DNA of 8,690 nt from an uncultured Micrococcus sp. (GCA_946222435.1 CAMIOJ010000073.1:1-8690); one strand, 5' to 3'; shown: positions 1 to 6,462, counted from the stretch's first letter. The notes: a model not told the origin generated them from the sequence alone. Numbers and translations: made by a program.

Positions 1-805
1 CAGGGTGGAGTTCGCGCACGTGGCCTTCTCCTACACGCCCGAGAAGCCGCTGATCACGGACCTGAACCTGGTGGCCGAGCCGGGGCAGACCGTGGCGATC
101 GTCGGGCCGACCGGCGCCGGCAAGACCACCCTGGTGAACCTTCTCATGCGGTTCTACGAGGTCGACGGCGGACGCATCCTGCTGGACGGCGAGGACATCG
201 CGACCATCCCGCGGCAGCGGCTGCGCGCCCGTACCGGTATGGTGCTCCAGGACGCCGTGCTGTTCGGCGGCACCATCCGGGAGAACATCCGCTACGGCCG
301 CCTGGACGCCACGGACGAGGAGGTGCTCGAGGCCGCGAAGGCGACCTACGTGGACCGCTTTGTGCACACGCTGCCGGACGGGTACGACACGGTGATCGAG
401 CAGGACGCGGCGAACATCTCCGCCGGCGAACGGCAGCTGATCACCATCGCCCGCGCGTTCCTGGCACAGCCTGACCTGCTGATCCTGGACGAGGCGACCT
501 CCTCCGTGGATACCCGCACCGAGGTGCTCGTGCAGGAGGCGATGGCGGCGCTGCGTTCGAACCGGACGAGCTTCGTGATCGCCCACCGGCTGAGCACCAT
601 CCGCGACGCGGACGTGATCCTGGTGATGGAGCACGGAGACATCGTGGAGCAGGGGTCGCACGAGCAGCTGCTCGCCGCCGGCGGGGCCTACGCGCGCCTG
701 TACCGCAGCCAGTTCCAGGGCGCCGCCGTGGACGTGACCGGGGAGGACGCCGAGGCACCGGACGCAGGGACGGGGCGGCGCCGCAGGGCTGAGCCGCAGC
801 GCTGA
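1..805 (+). CDS. ABC exporter subunit, ATP-binding domain (5' partial)
   Basis: This is the C-terminal nucleotide-binding half of an ABC exporter fused to a membrane domain; the reading frame is open to the left edge, so the membrane helices lie outside the window. Counting from the Val codon at 5, a Tyr near residue 10 (FSY) fits the A-loop, Walker A is GPTGAGKTT (34-42) and the Q-loop Gln is at 82. The signature is ISAGE (138-142), Walker B is LLILDE with the catalytic Glu at 163, the D-loop is SSVD, and the switch His is 194 (IAHRLS). All catalytic residues are present. The signature departs from LSGGQ in a way I recall as common in actinobacterial heterodimeric exporters, so a partner subunit is likely encoded upstream. 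The final 25 or so residues are an acidic then Arg-rich hydrophilic tail. The substrate (drug, lipid or peptide) cannot be told from this domain. The GTG at 5 is probably an internal Val, not the true start. Confidence 0.93.
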   Translation, partial: RVEFAHVAFSYTPEKPLITDLNLVAEPGQTVAIVGPTGAGKTTLVNLLMRFYEVDGGRILLDGEDIATIPRQRLRARTGMVLQDAVLFGGTIRENIRYGRLDATDEEVLEAAKATYVDRFVHTLPDGYDTVIEQDAANISAGERQLITIARAFLAQPDLLILDEATSSVDTRTEVLVQEAMAALRSNRTSFVIAHRLSTIRDADVILVMEHGDIVEQGSHEQLLAAGGAYARLYRSQFQGAAVDVTGEDAEAPDAGTGRRRRAEPQR

Positions 806-838
806 GCCGCCGAGCCGAGCCGCCCCCCGGCACGTCGG

Positions 839-890
839 ACCAGAGACTTCGGCCCCCTCACATGCACGTGAAGGGGCCGAAGTCTCTGGT
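839..890. terminator. Bidirectional hairpin terminator, member of a repeat family
   Basis: An inverted repeat has arms 839-861 and 868-890, pairing at 22 of 23 positions around a 6-nt loop (862-867). The single mismatch is C opposite A in the plus-strand RNA but becomes a U-G wobble in the minus-strand RNA. It sits between two convergent genes, 34 nt after the ABC gene stop and 13 nt after the phosphoesterase stop (reading the minus strand). No clear U-tract follows on either side, which is usual in very GC-rich actinobacteria. The right arm and its flank (866-894) recur exactly, inverted, at 3414-3442. Confidence 0.8.
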
Positions 891-903
891 TCGGTGAGGC
901 GGA

Positions 904-2007
904 TCAGAAGGTGTAGGGCACGCGCTCCCAGGTCAGCAGGTCCTGCTCCGCATGGCGGCCCTTGCCCGCGTGCTGCGGGGCCACGGTGAAGCGGGTCCAC
1001 TCGTTCGAGCTGGCGTCGCCCTCCACCGTGATGCGCTCCAGGTTCTCCACCGGGTCCACCCCGTAGGCCTCGAGCCAGGGCGAGCCGGCCGCGAGCGGGG
1101 CATCGTGGTGGTAGCGGTGCGAGTCGCCGTTGATCAGGTACACCGGGCCGTCGAACTCGGCGGCGCGCTCGGCGATCTGCTGCACGGCCGGGCGGAAGGC
1201 CTCGACGGTCTCCGGGTCCACGACCTCGCCGTCCACCACCTGCGCCGGCAGGAACATGTCCGCCTGGGTCATGATGACCACGCCGCGGGCGTTCGTGCGC
1301 TCCGCGTCGTCGAACAGGTCGTCGATCAGGGCCGCGTTCGCGGCGTTGCGCTCCTCGACCTCGGCGAGCTGCTCGGCGGTCGGCTCCGTCTCGACGAGGC
1401 CCTTCCACGGCAGGGTCGAGTTCTCCGAGCCCTGGATGTTCACCACGCCGAACTCCACCCGGCGCTCGCGGAAGCGGGCGTTCTCCGGCAGGCCGATCTC
1501 GTCCTGGGTGTCCATGCGCATCGAGGAGTCACCCAGGGTGCGGTCCGCGCGCGGGTAGAACACGTCCCGGAAGGCGTCCAGACGCTCGAGCGGGTTGTAG
1601 GCGCCGTTGTTCGTGCGGTGGCAGTCCGTCCAGTCGTTGTCCCCTGGAGTCAGCACCAACGGCAGGGCGAGGCGGTCGAACTCACCGCGGATCATGGCGA
1701 AGTACTCGTCCGAGCACTCCGCGGAGCCGGCCTTGATGTCACCCACGTGGGCCACGAACTCGAGGTCCCGCTCCTGCGCGGACAGCTCGTCGATCATGTC
1801 CGGGAAGCGGGCCACCTGGGCGTCGCCGTAGGGGACGTCGCCGATGACACCGAACTCGAAGGAGTGCTGCGGGCCGCGGGCCTCGGAGGCGGTCTGCGCG
1901 GACGGCGCGGCGGACGGGGCGGAGGCGGCCGTCGTCGGGACGGCGATGCCCGCGGCGAGGGCGACGGCGGCGGCCAGGGCGAACGGGTGACGAGCGGCGC
2001 GGGACAT
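904..2007 (-). CDS. Secreted metallophosphoesterase-like protein
   Basis: The protein has 367 aa. Residues 1-30 form a Sec signal peptide: basic start (MSRAARH), an Ala-rich hydrophobic core, and a likely cleavage after ASA (28-30). The mature part follows the calcineurin-like metallophosphoesterase order of motifs: GDVPYGD (56-62), HVGD (87-90), TPGDNDWTDCHR (120-131) and INGDSH (292-297). It therefore probably hydrolyses a phosphoester outside the membrane; the substrate is unknown. Against the textbook signature D-x-H / GD / GNH(D/E) / H / GHxH, the first His is Pro59, GNHD reads GDND (122-125), and Gln248 stands where the lone metal His might be expected (MTQAD). I recall a bacterial subfamily with this pattern, so it may be a natural variant rather than decay. 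The ATG at 2007 was chosen because GAGAGGA lies 6 nt upstream and the signal peptide begins there. The frame stays open to 2685, but that extension is low-complexity antisense to other features. It converges with the ABC gene and diverges from the exporter at 2318. Confidence 0.85.
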   Translation of the reverse strand: MSRAARHPFALAAAVALAAGIAVPTTAASAPSAAPSAQTASEARGPQHSFEFGVIGDVPYGDAQVARFPDMIDELSAQERDLEFVAHVGDIKAGSAECSDEYFAMIRGEFDRLALPLVLTPGDNDWTDCHRTNNGAYNPLERLDAFRDVFYPRADRTLGDSSMRMDTQDEIGLPENARFRERRVEFGVVNIQGSENSTLPWKGLVETEPTAEQLAEVEERNAANAALIDDLFDDAERTNARGVVIMTQADMFLPAQVVDGEVVDPETVEAFRPAVQQIAERAAEFDGPVYLINGDSHRYHHDAPLAAGSPWLEAYGVDPVENLERITVEGDASSNEWTRFTVAPQHAGKGRHAEQDLLTWERVPYTF

Positions 2008-2013
2008 GGGGGA

Positions 2014-2020
2014 TCCTCTC
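2014..2020 (-). promoter_or_regulatory. Shine-Dalgarno site of the phosphoesterase gene
   Basis: On the minus strand GAGAGGA ends 6 nt before the ATG at 2007. This fixes the start of the secreted protein and rejects the long upstream extension of the frame. A 12-bp perfect palindrome, CACGGCGCCGTG (2023-2034), lies just upstream of it. A TACGGT hexamer on the minus strand (2063-2068) could be the -10 element, giving a leader of about 50 nt, but no convincing -35 accompanies it. Confidence 0.65.
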
Positions 2021-2150
2021 TTCACGGCGCCGTGGCGCCGGTCACGGATGGGTGCACAGGGCACCGTAGTGACGCCGCATGACCGCAGGGGGAGCCGCCG
2101 GTGGCCGTCCGGTGAACGGCGGGAAGGGCGCCGTCCACCGCCTGGCTCCC

Positions 2151-2218
2151 TGCGCCGAGCCAGAGGAACCGGCTGCTTCGCGGGCCCGGGAACCAGCCGA
2201 ACTCTCTGGCTCGGCGCA
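2151..2218. repeat. Long stem-loop repeat with CCAGAG/CTCTGG arms
   Basis: The outer arms 2151-2165 and 2204-2218 are perfectly complementary over 15 bp (TGCGCCGAGCCAGAG and its reverse complement). A further 6-bp inner stem pairs 2170-2175 (CGGCTG) with 2194-2199 (CAGCCG). The arms are variants of those in the hairpins at 839-890 and 3411-3476. Unlike those, this copy sits between divergent genes, where a terminator for either neighbour is not expected. It may act as an insulator, a protein-binding site, or simply be a repeat copy. Confidence 0.7.
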
Positions 2219-2290
2219 CACTGGCCGCCGCACTCTCCGGTTCGGCGCCCGTGCACCCCGTGAGACCACCGCACTCTCCGGTTCGGCGCC
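2201..2290. repeat. Direct repeats of the CTCTCCGGTTCGG half-site
   Basis: A 22-bp sequence containing ACTCTCCGGTTCGGCGC occurs exactly at 2228-2249 and 2269-2290. A third, diverged copy (15 of 17 positions) is at 2201-2217, forming the right arm of the preceding stem-loop. Start-to-start distances are 31 and 41 bp, close to three and four helical turns, so the three copies would lie on roughly the same face of the DNA. The last copy ends 16 bp before the -10 hexamer of the exporter gene and overlaps its -35 zone. This would suit a regulator, but the sequence also matches the arms of the dispersed hairpin family, so it may be half-copies of that repeat. Confidence 0.65.
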
Positions 2291-2317
2291 GCCCGCCCCA
2301 GCCTCCACAATGGTCCG
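2282..2317 (+). promoter_or_regulatory. Predicted leaderless promoter of the EamA exporter gene
   Basis: A -10-like CACAAT (2306-2311) ends 6 nt before the GTG at 2318, so transcription would start at or next to the start codon. A weak -35-like TTCGGC (2282-2287) lies 18 nt upstream, inside the second direct-repeat copy. No Shine-Dalgarno sequence precedes the GTG, which agrees with a leaderless message. Confidence 0.45.
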
Positions 2318-3367
2318 GTGAGTCCGCACACCGCACCGATCCCGCTCGTGCCCGAGCCCGGCGCCCCCGACACCGTCGACGGGTTGCCCGCCGCCGCGCC
2401 CGGCCTTCCGCCGGCGTCCGAGCGGCCCCGCCGCCGGCTGCGCAGGCCTCGCCCGGGCCGCACCACGGTGGGCGTGCTCATGGTGCTCGGCGCCTGCCTG
2501 TCCCTGCAGCTGGGCGCGTCCCTGGCCATCGGCCTGTTCCCGACGTTCGGCCCCTGGGGCACCACCGTGCTCCGCGTCTGCGTCGCCGCGCTGGTCCTGC
2601 TGGCGCTCGTCCGCCCGCCGCTGCGCGCCTGGACCCGCTCCCAGTGGGGCGCCGTCCTGCTCCTCGGCGCGGCCTTCGCGGGCATGAACGGGTTCTTCTA
2701 CGCGGCGATCGACCGCATCCCGCTCGGCGTGGCCGTGACCATCGAGTTCCTCGGCCCGCTCGCCGTGGCCGCCGCCCTGAGCCGGCGGCTGCGGGACGTG
2801 CTCTGGGTGGTGCTGGCCCTCGCCGGGATCGTGCTGTTCCTGGTGCAGAACCTGGCGGGCCGCTCCGCCGCCGCCACCGCCGACGCCGCCGCCCCGCTCG
2901 ACCTCACCGGCGTGTGGCTGGTGCTGGTGGCCGCGGTCTCCTGGGGGCTCTACATCCTCGCCGGGCAGCGCGTCGGCCGGCTCGTGCCCGGCACCGGCGG
3001 GCTCGCGGCGGCCATGGGGGTCACCACGCTCATGGTGCTGCCCATGGGCCTGCCGGAGATCGCCCGCGCCGCGGACGTCACACGGGGCGTGGTCCTCGGT
3101 GCGATCGGCACGGGCCTGTTCGCCTCGCTGCTGCCCTACCTGTTGGAGTTCCACGCGCTGAAGCGGCTGCGCAGCGCCGTGTTCGGCGTGCTGGTGTCCG
3201 TGGAGCCGGCCATCGCCACCGGCGTCGGGTTCCTGGTGCTCGGCCAGGCCGTGGGCCTCTGGGCCGTCCTGGCCATGGTCCTGGTGGTCTCCGCCAGCGT
3301 CGGCACCACCCTCAGCAAGGAGGCGGCGAGCCCGCGCCGCGAGAAGGCGACCAGTCACGCGGACTGA
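2318..3367 (+). CDS. EamA/DMT-family exporter, RhtA-like
   Basis: The protein has 349 aa and is an inner-membrane transporter of the drug/metabolite superfamily with about ten predicted helices in two EamA repeats (about 50-170 and 185-335). The second repeat carries LKRLRSAVFGVLVSVEPAIA (271-290), closely resembling the end of the E. coli threonine/homoserine exporter RhtA as I recall it; the first has GVAVTIEFLGPLAV (137-150). Export of amino acids or similar small metabolites is therefore likely, though substrate is uncertain across this family. A hydrophilic Pro/Arg-rich N-terminal segment of about 48 residues precedes the first helix, and a charged tail ends the protein. The GTG start was chosen because no ribosome site is present and a -10 hexamer sits 6 nt upstream, implying leaderless translation. 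The gene stands alone, divergent from the phosphoesterase and convergent with the VOC gene. Confidence 0.88.
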   Translation: MSPHTAPIPLVPEPGAPDTVDGLPAAAPGLPPASERPRRRLRRPRPGRTTVGVLMVLGACLSLQLGASLAIGLFPTFGPWGTTVLRVCVAALVLLALVRPPLRAWTRSQWGAVLLLGAAFAGMNGFFYAAIDRIPLGVAVTIEFLGPLAVAAALSRRLRDVLWVVLALAGIVLFLVQNLAGRSAAATADAAAPLDLTGVWLVLVAAVSWGLYILAGQRVGRLVPGTGGLAAAMGVTTLMVLPMGLPEIARAADVTRGVVLGAIGTGLFASLLPYLLEFHALKRLRSAVFGVLVSVEPAIATGVGFLVLGQAVGLWAVLAMVLVVSASVGTTLSKEAASPRREKATSHAD

Positions 3368-3410
3368 GCCGGCCGTCGTCGTGAAGCGCCCGACGCGCCG
3401 ACGCACCGAG

Positions 3411-3476
3411 GCGCCGAACCAGAGACTTCGGCCCCTTCACGTCCGCGCGAAGGGACCGATTCCTCTGGTTCGACGC
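3411..3476. terminator. Bidirectional hairpin terminator, second member of repeat family
   Basis: Arms 3411-3440 and 3447-3476 pair at about 24 of 30 positions around a 6-nt loop. Outer block (GAACCAGAG with CTCTGGTTC) and inner block (around CCCTTC with GAAGGG) are separated by a short mismatched bubble. It lies between convergent genes, 43 nt past the exporter stop and 15 nt past the VOC gene stop (minus strand). The left arm (3414-3442) is an exact inverted copy of 866-894; the right arm has drifted, so this copy is less symmetric. Confidence 0.75.
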
Positions 3477-3491
3477 AGAGGGAAGCCCCGC

Positions 3492-3905
3492 TCAGGCGGT
3501 GACGAACTCCCACTGGTGACCGTCCGGGTCGATGATCTCGCGGGAGTGCAGGCCGGTCTCCGACATGTCCTCCACCATGTCCTCCGGCAGGGCCACCTCG
3601 GTGGCGCCCAGCTGCAGGGCACGGTCCGCGAGGGCGTCCACGGCCGCATGGTCCCCGGCGATCAGGGACATCAGCGAGGAGTTCGTTGTGATGCAGTCCG
3701 CGATCTCCCGTTCGCCGATGTAGTCCGTGTAGGACCCCGGCGTCATGTACATCGCGTAGGTGGAGTCGGTGAGCTCGACGCACACCGAGTCGTCGTCCGA
3801 GAAGTCCTCCGCGATGCCGGCGCCGAGGGCGGTCCAGAACTCGCGGATGCGCTCGGTGTCGGTCGTCGGGAGGTTCAGGAAGACCGGCTGTGAGAACAAG
3901 GCCAT
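3492..3905 (-). CDS. VOC-family (glyoxalase/bleomycin-resistance fold) protein
   Basis: The protein has 137 aa, the usual length for a single-module vicinal-oxygen-chelate protein with two beta-alpha-beta-beta-beta repeats. It opens with QPVFLNLPTTDTERIREFW (6-24), the typical first strand and helix, and closes with IIDPDGHQWEFV, the common D-P-D-G-x-x-W-E terminal strand. Such proteins range from lyases and dioxygenases to antibiotic-binding proteins; nothing here fixes the reaction. The expected metal-ligand positions are not all obvious, and the end resembles the PhnB-like or uncharacterised branch, so catalysis is uncertain. The ATG at 3905 was preferred over an in-frame TTG at 3923 because a -10 hexamer (TAGCTT) ends 7 nt upstream of the ATG and would overlap coding sequence otherwise. 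It is divergent from the protease operon at 4013. Confidence 0.85.
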   Translation of the reverse strand: MALFSQPVFLNLPTTDTERIREFWTALGAGIAEDFSDDDSVCVELTDSTYAMYMTPGSYTDYIGEREIADCITTNSSLMSLIAGDHAAVDALADRALQLGATEVALPEDMVEDMSETGLHSREIIDPDGHQWEFVTA

Positions 3906-3912
3906 GCCGGAG

Positions 3913-3942
3913 AAGCTAGCCAAGTCAGACCACCGGCGGCAA
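3913..3942 (-). promoter_or_regulatory. Predicted leaderless promoter of the VOC gene
   Basis: On the minus strand TTGCCG (3937-3942) and TAGCTT (3913-3918) are separated by 18 nt, a good sigma-70-like spacing. The -10 ends 7 nt before the ATG at 3905, so the message would begin at the start codon. No Shine-Dalgarno sequence is seen. This is the best -35/-10 pair in the window. Confidence 0.55.
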
Positions 3943-3999
3943 ACGGTGACGCCCCACTGTGACCCGCATCATTCCGGGGCAGGAGGCATCCCCGGTTGA

Positions 4000-4012
4000 T
4001 ACCGTGGCGGGC
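4000..4012 (+). promoter_or_regulatory. Predicted leaderless promoter of the protease-MATE operon
   Basis: TACCGT (4000-4005) fits TANNNT and ends 7 nt before the ATG at 4013. No clear -35 is visible. There is an AGGAGG-like string at 3981-3986, but it is 26 nt from the ATG, too far to serve as its ribosome site. The arrangement matches the leaderless starts of three other genes in the window. Confidence 0.4.
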
Positions 4013-4996
4013 ATGACGAACACCCCCTCCGGGTGGCCTCCGCGCCGGGGGCCGCAGGACGGCGCCGCGCAGGCGCCTTCGTACTCCGAGCAGCCCGGCG
4101 CGGAGTACGGCCGCCCTGCCCCGGGTCCCGGCGCCCCCGGCAGCGCGCCCGCGGCGTACGGCGCCCCCGGCACGGTCCCGCCCGGCTGGCCGACGCGGCC
4201 GCCGTCGCAGCGTACGGACCCGGCCCGCTGGGCGCCGGGCAGGTTCCACTGGGGCGACGCCCTCGTGGTCCTCGCCTACGTCGCGATGATGCTCCTGGGC
4301 GCCGGCGGCCTGCTGGCCTTGGCCCTGGGCTGGGTCACGCCGGTGGACGGCGAGTTCTCCGTGCTGGACATGTTCACCATGAACCTCGTCAGCTACGTGA
4401 TCATCACGGCGATCGTGGCGGTGGTCGCCTGGCGGCCGTTCGTGCGCTCGCTCGGGGTGTTCCGGCACGGCACCTGGTGGAAGCTGGCGCTGCTGCCGGC
4501 CACCTGGTTCGCCTGCATCGTCGTGAACGTGGTGCTGCTGAGCCTGATCGGCCGCGCCGCGCAGTCCGCGAACCAGGCGTCCCTGGAGGAGATGACCGCC
4601 GCCGCCCCGCCGGCGCTGATGGTCCTCATGACCGTGGTGATGGCGCCGCTGGTGGAGGAGTACCTGTTCCGCCACCTGTTGATCGGCAAGCTCTCCCGGT
4701 ACCTGAACGTGTGGGTGTGCGCGGCCGTCTCGATCGTGACGTTCGTCCTGCTGCACTTCGCCGGCACCGGCGGGCAGTTCGACGTCGTGGAGACCGTGCC
4801 GTACCTGACCCTCGCGGTGGCCATCACGGTCTCCTACATCCTCATGGGCCGCTCCTTCGGGTATGCGGTGCTGCTGCACATGGTGAACAACGGCATCGCC
4901 GTGGCCGTGCTGTACCTGGTGATGCCGCACATGCCGGACGTTGCGGACCTGCAGCCCTCCACCGTGGTCCCGTACCTGTCCCTGGTCGGCCTGTGA
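4013..4996 (+). CDS. CPBP (CAAX-type) intramembrane metalloprotease
   Basis: The protein has 327 aa and is a polytopic inner-membrane glutamic-type/metal-associated protease of the CPBP (Abi) family. The family motifs are all present: EEYLFR with Glu215-Glu216 and Arg220, FVLLHF with His248, and HMVNN with His289 and Asn292/293. About eight hydrophobic segments follow residue 80. The first 77 residues are a hydrophilic Pro/Gly/Ala-rich segment with two similar YG-x-PAPG/YGAPG stretches, probably disordered and cytosolic. Family members process prenylated proteins in eukaryotes; in bacteria, roles include bacteriocin self-immunity and regulated proteolysis, and the substrate here is unknown. 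The ATG at 4013 was preferred over a GTG at 3959 because a -10 hexamer lies between them. Its last four bases overlap the next gene's GTG start, so the two are very likely translated together. Confidence 0.9.
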   Translation: MTNTPSGWPPRRGPQDGAAQAPSYSEQPGAEYGRPAPGPGAPGSAPAAYGAPGTVPPGWPTRPPSQRTDPARWAPGRFHWGDALVVLAYVAMMLLGAGGLLALALGWVTPVDGEFSVLDMFTMNLVSYVIITAIVAVVAWRPFVRSLGVFRHGTWWKLALLPATWFACIVVNVVLLSLIGRAAQSANQASLEEMTAAAPPALMVLMTVVMAPLVEEYLFRHLLIGKLSRYLNVWVCAAVSIVTFVLLHFAGTGGQFDVVETVPYLTLAVAITVSYILMGRSFGYAVLLHMVNNGIAVAVLYLVMPHMPDVADLQPSTVVPYLSLVGL

Positions 4997-6444
4997 CCTC
5001 CCCGAACCACGACGACGGCCGCTCGCCTCGTCCGTCCGGCTCGCCGGAGGGCGGGGTCGCCGAGGGCCATGCCGACGTCACCGAGGGCCTGGGGCGCCGC
5101 ATCCTCGCCCTGGCCGTGCCGGCGCTGGGCGCGCTGATCGCCGAGCCGCTGTTCCTGCTCGCGGACACCGCGATCATCGGGCACCTGGGGACCGCGCAGC
5201 TGGCCGGTGTGGGCCTGGGCACCACCGTCCTGCACACGGCCACCGGCCTGCTGATCTTCCTGGCCTACGCCACCACTCCGGCAGTGGCCCGGCTCACCGG
5301 TGCGGGCCGTGGCAGCGAGGCCATGGCCCGCGGCCGGGACGGTATGTGGCTGGGCGTCCTGATCGGCCTGGTGCTGGCGGTGGGCGGCTGGTTCGCCGCC
5401 CCGTCCCTGGTGGGCGCGCTCGGCGGCAGCGGGGGAGTGCAGGAGCACGCGGTGGCGTACCTGCGCTGGTCCATGCCCGGCATCCCGGCCCTGCTTGCGG
5501 TGCTGGCGGCCACCGGCGTGCTCCGCGGCCTCCAGGACACGAAGACCCCGCTGGTGGTGGCCGCTGCCGGCTTCGGTGTGAACATCGTCCTGAACTGGGC
5601 GCTCGTCTACGGGGCGGGCCTGGGGGTGGCCGGCTCGGCGCTCGGCACCTCGGCCGTCCAGTGGGCCATGCTGCTGACGTACCTGCTGGTGCTGGCCCCG
5701 CGCTTCCGTGCGGCCGAGACCGGCTGGGTGCCCTCGGGCGCCGGCATGAGGGCCACGGCCCAGGTGGGCTCCTGGCTGCTGCTGCGCACCGCGAGCCTGC
5801 GCCTGGCCATCCTGCTCACCGTGCTGGTGGCCACCAACGCCGGGGACGAGGTCCTCGCCGCCCACCAGCTGGTGTTCACCCTGTTCTCCACGCTCGCCTT
5901 CGCGCTGGACGCCCTGGCGATCGCCGCGCAGGCGCTGATCGGCCATGAGCTCGGCCGCGGAGACGTGCGCACCGCGCGGGAGCTGACGCGGGTGATGGTG
6001 CGCTGGTCCCTGTGGTTCGGGGTGGTCACGGGCGTGCTGCTCGGCGTGCTCGCCTGGGTGCTGCCGCCGCTGTTCACCGGCGAGCCGGGCGTGCAGGCCG
6101 CGGCCACCGCGGGCCTGCTGGTGCTGGCGCTGAGCCAGCCACTGGCCGGCTACGTGTTCGTGCTGGACGGTGTGCTGATTGGTGCCGGGGACGCGCGGTA
6201 CCTGGCTCTGGCCGGCGTGGTGAACGTGGCGGTCTACGCCCCGGCGCTCTGGGTCATCGCGCAGGTGGCCGCCGGGGGACAGGGATGGACTGTGGACTGG
6301 TCCGACCCCGGGGCGAACGTTCCTGCCGCGCCGGAGCAGCTGGCCCTGCTCTGGGTGGGCTTCGGGTTCGTCTACATGGGCATGCGTGCCGTCACCCTGG
6401 GGCTGCGAGCCCGCTCCGACGCCTGGATGCGCGCCGGCGCCTGA
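4993..6444 (+). CDS. MATE-family efflux protein, DinF-type
   Basis: The protein has 483 aa and about twelve membrane helices in two six-helix bundles, normal for a multidrug and toxic compound extrusion transporter driven by an H+ or Na+ gradient. Helix 1 carries the family pattern ALAVPALGALIAEPLFLLAD (39-58) followed by GHLG (63-66); the Glu/Asp pair in this helix is typical of the DinF branch. Another recognisable stretch is GVLRGLQDTKTPL (about 176-188). A hydrophilic 34-residue segment precedes helix 1. The GTG start at 4993 overlaps the TGA of the protease gene (GTGA), which is why it was chosen: the same frame is open much further upstream, but that part is antisense-like shadow inside the protease gene. 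Efflux of cationic drugs or metabolites is expected; the substrate is unknown. The gene ends the operon ahead of a strong palindrome. Confidence 0.92.
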   Translation: MTSPNHDDGRSPRPSGSPEGGVAEGHADVTEGLGRRILALAVPALGALIAEPLFLLADTAIIGHLGTAQLAGVGLGTTVLHTATGLLIFLAYATTPAVARLTGAGRGSEAMARGRDGMWLGVLIGLVLAVGGWFAAPSLVGALGGSGGVQEHAVAYLRWSMPGIPALLAVLAATGVLRGLQDTKTPLVVAAAGFGVNIVLNWALVYGAGLGVAGSALGTSAVQWAMLLTYLLVLAPRFRAAETGWVPSGAGMRATAQVGSWLLLRTASLRLAILLTVLVATNAGDEVLAAHQLVFTLFSTLAFALDALAIAAQALIGHELGRGDVRTARELTRVMVRWSLWFGVVTGVLLGVLAWVLPPLFTGEPGVQAAATAGLLVLALSQPLAGYVFVLDGVLIGAGDARYLALAGVVNVAVYAPALWVIAQVAAGGQGWTVDWSDPGANVPAAPEQLALLWVGFGFVYMGMRAVTLGLRARSDAWMRAGA

Positions 6445-6462
6445 GCCGTCACCCCCTGACCT

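Larger units (their letters stand above)
2008..2317. other. Gene-free divergent intergenic region
   Basis: This 310-bp stretch lies between the phosphoesterase (-) and the exporter (+). I see no convincing gene in it; open frames crossing it are repeat-derived and lack starts with ribosome sites. It holds the ribosome site and a possible weak promoter of the phosphoesterase near the left end, a 68-bp stem-loop repeat (2151-2218), two copies of a 22-bp direct repeat (2228-2249 and 2269-2290), and the predicted leaderless promoter of the exporter at the right end. It is therefore a divergent regulatory region crowded with copies of a dispersed repeat. Confidence 0.7.

Noticed and set aside
2023..2034. 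12-bp palindrome CACGGCGCCGTG as an operator
   Set aside because: Short GC-only palindromes are expected by chance at this base composition, and there is only one copy.
952..2082. Long plus-strand open frame opposite the phosphoesterase
   Set aside because: Composition (Val, Arg, Gly, His) is that of an antisense shadow, and no domain is visible.
2228..2290. Direct repeats as a small CRISPR array
   Set aside because: There are only two exact copies and one degenerate copy with unequal spacing, no cas gene, and the repeat belongs to the dispersed hairpin family.
2310..2321. Three-codon upstream open frame (ATG to TGA) overlapping the exporter GTG
   Set aside because: It lies inside the predicted -10 and before the predicted transcription start, so it would not be transcribed.
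2008..2685. In-frame upstream extension of the phosphoesterase gene (frame open to 2685, minus strand)
   Set aside because: It would put more than 220 low-complexity residues before a clear signal peptide, crosses repeats and the divergent exporter gene, and ignores the GAGAGGA site before the ATG at 2007.
3959..4012. Alternative GTG start for the membrane protease
   Set aside because: A TANNNT hexamer lies between this GTG and the ATG at 4013, and no ribosome site precedes the GTG.
4033..4992. Upstream part of the open frame containing the MATE gene
   Set aside because: It is an Arg/Gly/Pro-rich out-of-frame reading of the protease gene, whose three family motifs prove its own frame. The GTGA overlap gives the real MATE start.
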